Below, in pieces: positions 59,903 to 64,000 of a stretch of DNA of 64,000 nucleotides; position 1 is the first letter of the stretch; the number at the start of each line of letters is the position of its first letter. A program made the translations under genes and the position numbers. The stretch comes from Acrocarpospora macrocephala (GTDB lineage Bacteria; Actinomycetota; Actinomycetes; Streptosporangiales; Streptosporangiaceae), in contig NZ_BLAE01000037.1 of NCBI RefSeq assembly GCF_009687865.1, forward strand, positions 1 through 64,000. The letters are read 5' to 3'. The notes under the pieces are model-generated. The model had not been told where the DNA came from and ran no database searches. It saw only the letters and a program-made list of their open reading frames with translations.

Positions 59903-62900
59903 ATGCGAACAGGTCGTCCGCCATCGGGGGAGCACAAGAGACTCCCGGAACTAGAGATGATCGCAAACTGGTTCGTTCAGGCGATTGAAGAGGTTGGCCA
60001 TGGTTCCGTCCGCCGTACAGCAGAGATGACCGGACTGAGCCAGCGGGCTCTGTACGACGCCGTCAACGCGGAACGGATGCTGCCCCTTCGCCTCGTTCGG
60101 GCACTGGCCGAAGGACTCGGTCGCGAGCCAGAGGAGATCACCCGACTGTGGGCTGAGGCCAAGCAAGAACGCGACCGCGCGGAAGAGGCCGAGCGCCGAC
60201 GAACCCATCCCATTCCGTCAACCTGGGCTGACATACCGATTCCGTCGCCTGCCTTGAGGGATCTTCTTGAGGCTCAGGATGGAATTCTTGACTGCCTTCC
60301 ATACTCTCTTCTCGGCTTGGTGGAACCACCGCTTTCGGCAATCTACGTGCGTCAAAGAATTCGACACCGACCGACTGACCAGCCCAGCAACCTGGCGGAA
60401 GAGCCGCCCACACGTAATTCGTCTCGCGAAGAGGAAGGCTCAGCACACCATTCTCCTCATCAAGATTCCGAATCGACATCCCGATCTATCAGGAGCGCTA
60501 CAGCAAACGTCTCTCCAACGGACCCGGTGGTCTCACTTCCGGACGCCCTAGTCCGGTACAACCACTTACTAATCACGGGCGAGGCCGGGGCTGGCAAGTC
60601 CACCCTTGCTAGCCATCTGGTGAGATCCTTATGTGGGGTTTGGCTACGCCGATCCTCGTTCCAGGACGCACCGGTCGCCGAACCGCTGATTCCCCTCCGG
60701 CTGTCAGCATCTCTACTCTCTACTGAACGAGGCTCATGGAGCGAAAGGCTACGCGGCGCGACTCTGAGCACATTGGGGGGTGGCCTTGTCGCCGATCCAC
60801 CGACCTCACTGTTCGTCGGGCGTACGCAGGGAGCACGCTGGCTCATCTTCGTGGACGGCATCGATGAGATAGTCGATCGACGACAGCGGGCCGAGCTGAT
60901 TCGTACTCTGGCCCGACACAGCCACGGAGACTCCGACTTCCGATTAGTGGTGATGAGTCGTCCGCTGCCTCCGACAGAGTTGGCCCCTCTACACAACGCC
61001 ATGCTAGGTGAATTCGAAGTACAGCCGTTCGAGCAGGCTGAGCTCAAAGATTACACTCGCAGGTGGTTCGATCAACAGCGCGCACGCGTACCGCACCCAA
61101 CCGAAGCAGCGGATCGCTTCCTTAGGGAGGTCGTAGAGGAAAGTAACCTGAAAGAGCTGATGCGTAATCCGCTGCTGGCCACCATGGCTCTGGTCAACGC
61201 AACGCTGAAGCCGTCGCTGCCACCCACGTCGAGCCGTCTGACTCTGTATGAGAGCTTCCTGGAAAGGCTACGGGATCGCTCCACATACAGTGCGTCGGCC
61301 CCGTTTCCAGTCTGGCTGGCCGACTCGGCCGATGAATTGGTCCGTGCCATGGCTCGCTTACGCACCGAGGGCGAGGAGGATCTTGTTTCGGCAGGTCGGA
61401 ACTGGATGCGGCAACATCCACCAACGCAGATCCCGCTTCCGGCCGGTTGGGAAGGGGAACTCCCTTCCGCACTTGTAGGCACCGGCCTGCTGGTAGTGGC
61501 CGGGGACCAACTCCGCTTCCTGCACCAGAGCTTTGCTGAATTCCTTGCTGCGTTCGAGTACGCCAAGGCACTGCCCGCGGATGGCGATGGGTTAGAAACG
61601 TGGGTTAGACGAGCGTGCAATGGTACGCAGCAGTCATTGGCACTGTTCGTACTGTGCCAGTGGACAGCCCAGGCCGGGTGTTCACCCAATCTGCTCATCG
61701 AGAGGGTTTTGGCCCAGGTGGGCGGCGGGCGGACGCTGCTCGCCGGCTCGCTAATGGCCGAAGGATTGGATGTCGGGCCGGAGCACGCGGCCACAGTAAT
61801 TGGCCGACTCATCGCTTTAGCCCGCGGCCATGACGAGGAAGAATCCAATAGAGCTTCGAATGCGTTGTCCGTGCTGGACGTACGATACAGTACGGCATCA
61901 ATCTTAAGGGAGCTTGCCAAGGCTTCCGAACTGACCGCCGAGCAGCGGTTCTATGCTGTTTCCGGGCTGAGCAGATTGGCTCCTCCGGATGTCACTGCTG
62001 GACTGCTTGCCCCACTGCTGGAACTGCTGTACGGAGATCTGCCCAAGGTCGCGCCTCTTGCTCAACGACTGGGCGATACAACCACACAGGCAGTGCTGCA
62101 ACGGATCACGGTCCTCCTTGGCGAACCGGACGCTGACACCTGGGAACTGGCAATTGCTGCCGAAACCTACCGTGCGCTCGGGGCTACAGAGGAAGCGGCG
62201 CGTTCGGCGCGTCAAGTACTTGAAGATTGCTACGCGGAAGCGAATGAGATTCGCCGGGCGGCTGGCGCCTGGCTCGACTCCGAGTCCTCTATCACGACCA
62301 GAGCACAGGTGACCGCACTTGGCCAAGCCCGACCCCTCAGCGATCACGAAGGACGTATGGCCATCGCAGCTGCGCTGGACAGCGCTGGCGCGATAGACGA
62401 GGCCGCAGAACTCGCCAGGACGATCGTAGACGCCCGGCATAAGACTACGCATGCTCAATTGGACGCCGCAGAGATGTGGTTGAGGGTCCATGGAACGGCC
62501 GCAGCCGAGCCCGTCGTCCAGCTATTCGGCTGGTATCACGAGGCGGGCTGTGAGGTGTGGCGCCAGGCACGGTTACTCAAAATCATGGTCGAAGCTGGAG
62601 TGGAGTGGCCTTCAGGGGAATGGGCACAGGAGGCACTTTCCGGTGGAAACGAATTGCCCGTTGGCAGTGATGACGTCATCAAGCTCTGGCTCGCTAGCCA
62701 CGACTCGGCCAGGTTGGCCGAACTCGCCTCCCTCATAGGCGACGGCACCCGCCTTCATGTCGTCGATCGTGCCGACTACGCGCAGATCCTCTTGGATAGC
62801 GGGCTTCACGACAAGGCATTCCGGGTGGCGGAGTTGGCGCTGCGATCACCAGGCGGGCGAGATTCCGACTACCGCGATGCGACAGACGTGTTGCTGAAGA

Positions 62901-63445
62901 TCGATCGGAGACGTGCCGTTGAAACGTTGACCACCCAGCTCGAAGAAATGAGCACAAGCGTCTGGGGTTGTGGGGTGCTGGAAACCCTACTGTCCGCCGG
63001 GACACCCGATCTCGATGAACTGAGCCTGAGAATCGCCGATCATGTCCTCAAACTTCCCGATGCTGATGGTTTTCATGTCCAAACGGTTCTCGGCGTGGTT
63101 GCTTCCCTCGGCGGCTCTGACCGAATTCGAGATGTCGCTGACTTCGTCTGTCGACACCCAGCACTCAGGTCCAGACGTCAGCGCTATATGGCTCAAGTAC
63201 TTGCATCATACGGTGCGGAGGAGGCTGCCCTGGTGGTCTGGCGCCACCTAATGAGCGTGCGCGGCCGTGGCTCGGAAAGCTTTGGCATCGCACTTCTTGA
63301 GGACGTCGCCCAGGCCTTGACGCACAAGGTCGCGATACAGCTGGTGCATGAACAGTTGCAGGCCGATCCTGCACCGACGCCCTTTCACCGCCGCCGGTTG
63401 GAGAGGATGCTGGCCTGGCTGGCAGGCCCTCCTGCACGCTGCTAG
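59903..63445 (+). CDS. HTH-NACHT STAND NTPase with helical-repeat C-terminus
   Basis: This 1180-residue protein has an N-terminal HTH (about 20-90: VRRTAEMTGLSQRALYDAVN, LPLRLVRALAEGLGREPEEI). A low-complexity linker precedes the NACHT ATPase: Walker A GEAGAGKST at 226-234, Walker B WLIFVDGIDEI at 313-323, sensor RLVVMSRP near 347, and winged-helix blocks LMRNPLLATMALVNATL and FLHQSFAEFLAAFEYA. From about 600 the sequence is alpha-helical repeats (SEL1/TPR- or HEAT-like). Such proteins act as signal-triggered switches; many bacterial NACHTs are anti-phage sensors. Composition is less GC-rich, and TTA codons occur (e.g. residues 222, 243). No nuclease or protease effector is fused. Confidence 0.85.
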   Translation: MRTGRPPSGEHKRLPELEMIANWFVQAIEEVGHGSVRRTAEMTGLSQRALYDAVNAERMLPLRLVRALAEGLGREPEEITRLWAEAKQERDRAEEAERRRTHPIPSTWADIPIPSPALRDLLEAQDGILDCLPYSLLGLVEPPLSAIYVRQRIRHRPTDQPSNLAEEPPTRNSSREEEGSAHHSPHQDSESTSRSIRSATANVSPTDPVVSLPDALVRYNHLLITGEAGAGKSTLASHLVRSLCGVWLRRSSFQDAPVAEPLIPLRLSASLLSTERGSWSERLRGATLSTLGGGLVADPPTSLFVGRTQGARWLIFVDGIDEIVDRRQRAELIRTLARHSHGDSDFRLVVMSRPLPPTELAPLHNAMLGEFEVQPFEQAELKDYTRRWFDQQRARVPHPTEAADRFLREVVEESNLKELMRNPLLATMALVNATLKPSLPPTSSRLTLYESFLERLRDRSTYSASAPFPVWLADSADELVRAMARLRTEGEEDLVSAGRNWMRQHPPTQIPLPAGWEGELPSALVGTGLLVVAGDQLRFLHQSFAEFLAAFEYAKALPADGDGLETWVRRACNGTQQSLALFVLCQWTAQAGCSPNLLIERVLAQVGGGRTLLAGSLMAEGLDVGPEHAATVIGRLIALARGHDEEESNRASNALSVLDVRYSTASILRELAKASELTAEQRFYAVSGLSRLAPPDVTAGLLAPLLELLYGDLPKVAPLAQRLGDTTTQAVLQRITVLLGEPDADTWELAIAAETYRALGATEEAARSARQVLEDCYAEANEIRRAAGAWLDSESSITTRAQVTALGQARPLSDHEGRMAIAAALDSAGAIDEAAELARTIVDARHKTTHAQLDAAEMWLRVHGTAAAEPVVQLFGWYHEAGCEVWRQARLLKIMVEAGVEWPSGEWAQEALSGGNELPVGSDDVIKLWLASHDSARLAELASLIGDGTRLHVVDRADYAQILLDSGLHDKAFRVAELALRSPGGRDSDYRDATDVLLKIDRRRAVETLTTQLEEMSTSVWGCGVLETLLSAGTPDLDELSLRIADHVLKLPDADGFHVQTVLGVVASLGGSDRIRDVADFVCRHPALRSRRQRYMAQVLASYGAEEAALVVWRHLMSVRGRGSESFGIALLEDVAQALTHKVAIQLVHEQLQADPAPTPFHRRRLERMLAWLAGPPARC

Positions 63446-63468
63446 CTGAATTGACCGCGAACGGTGCT
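63446..63468. other. Short gap
   Basis: Nothing recognisable between the NACHT stop and an IS remnant. Confidence 0.3.
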
Positions 63469-63600
63469 GACCGCTTAGAGAACTTTGAAGGCTGCGGTTT
63501 GGGCCCAGTCCGCCTCGACCGGGATTGAGCTCGTGGGCGTAGGCGGGCAGGGAGTACTTGCTCCCCAAGCGCTCCACGGTGGCGGACAGCGCTATTGTCT
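63469..63600 (-). mobile_element. IS630-like transposase, C-terminal remnant
   Basis: The minus strand reads VERLGSKYSLPAYAHELNP, typical of the end of IS630/DDE endonucleases (LPAYAPELNPVE). A one-base shift then moves DWAQTAAFKVL to another frame that stops near 63475. Only about 40 residues survive. Confidence 0.6.
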
Positions 63601-63767
63601 TCGAACTCAGTGCGGGGCGAGGTAGACGCACCTTAAATAGACCAGAAATATCGTTGAATCTTTGGTGGCGGGATGGGCCGAGGGGTTTGGTTGTGCAACC
63701 GGGATTTAAGCCCCTTGCAAGTTGGATCTATACCATCGTATTCGGTATCGCGAATCCTTTGAAGGGG

Positions 63768-64000
63768 TCTCTGGCGAAGCACCACATCACCCCGCAGATT
63801 GGAGGTAAGAAGCTCAAGCAGTTAACCGCTGACGAGTTGGACGACTGGTTGGACGAGAGAGCCGAAGAACTCTCCACGCGCACTCTCCGGCTCATTCTCC
63901 AACTCGTTGAGCGCGCCATTCGGCATGCGCAAGCGCGCGACAAGGTCCGGCGAAACGTCGCGAGTCTCGTCAGCGTTCCCGACGGGCAGGAAGGCAACCC
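63768..64000 (+). pseudogene. Tyrosine integrase, N-terminal SAM-like domain fragment (runs off the window)
   Basis: The frame SLAKHHITPQIGGKKLKQLT, DELDDWLDERAEELSTRTLR, AIRHAQARDKVRRNVASLV is the core-binding (SAM-like) domain of actinobacterial phage-type integrases. The first about 60 residues and the start are missing (unrelated sequence upstream), so it is probably truncated. It belongs to the same integrase type as the C-terminal piece at 57516. Confidence 0.7.

Overview
The window comes from a high-GC, filamentous-actinomycete-like chromosome. Codon use is strongly GC-rich, GTG and TTG starts are common, and the gene families (MmyB-type regulators, DUF1707, DUF6112, PfkB/DeoR, GPH transporters) are typical of Streptosporangiaceae and relatives. 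No intact tRNA, rRNA or CRISPR array is present. The genus is an inference.

Layout. (1) 0-3.1 kb: a mannitol-type PTS (EIIB, EIIC) with a PfkB kinase and a DeoR regulator on the minus strand. (2) 3.5-6.9 kb: one large secreted multidomain carbohydrate-active protein (PA14, sugar-dehydrogenase-like propeller, two carbohydrate-binding modules, DUF1080). (3) 7-33.7 kb: an accessory region full of decay. Intact TetR, GntR and LysR regulators, an ABC-F ATPase, transporters, a branched-chain aminotransferase, hydrolases and NTF2-like proteins alternate with pseudogenes. The broken genes carry single in-frame stops, frameshifts or internal deletions. IS630, IS256, IS1380 and IS3 remnants and a conjugative-element relic (M23 peptidase plus DUF6112) lie among them. 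Regulator/operator/NTF2 modules are repeated here. (4) 33.7-41.7 kb: a LacI-controlled, translationally coupled glycoside-utilisation operon (GPH transporter, CocE-type hydrolase, Gfo/Idh oxidoreductase, GH2 glycosidase). (5) 41.7-50.5 kb: an IclR-controlled divergon whose enzymes spell out a non-phosphorylative sugar-acid route: dehydrogenase, lactonase, IlvD/Edd dehydratase, SDR, FAH-type diketo-acid hydrolase, and an FAD/Fe-S hydroxy-acid oxidase. Its dedicated SDR is truncated. (6) 50.5-54.6 kb: a second LacI regulon with two SDRs and an alpha/beta hydrolase. Its LacI site is a perfect 16-bp palindrome. (7) 54.9-64 kb: an integration hot spot. A frameshifted tyrosine integrase ends at a 42-bp tRNA-Pro(GGG) 3'-half attachment site. 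Beyond it lie further integrase pieces at 57.5 and 63.8 kb, which bracket a small island.

The island is the most interesting part. It carries a 1180-residue HTH-NACHT STAND NTPase with several rare TTA codons, a small one-helix membrane protein, and a predicted DNA-base-hypermodification-type protein (5-hmdU kinase helical domain/aGPT-PPlase-like). Context, architecture and atypical composition suggest an anti-phage or element-maintenance module. That function is inferred, not shown.

Regulatory reading of the window is unusually productive. I could find matching operator pairs for the IclR system (TTCC-N7-GGAA twice), the GntR system (15-mers differing at one base, 5.4 kb apart), a TetR (duplicated promoter segment about 1.2 kb apart) and the second LacI (palindrome plus near-match). 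There is also a likely leaderless NTF2-like gene whose promoter is covered by an inverted repeat.
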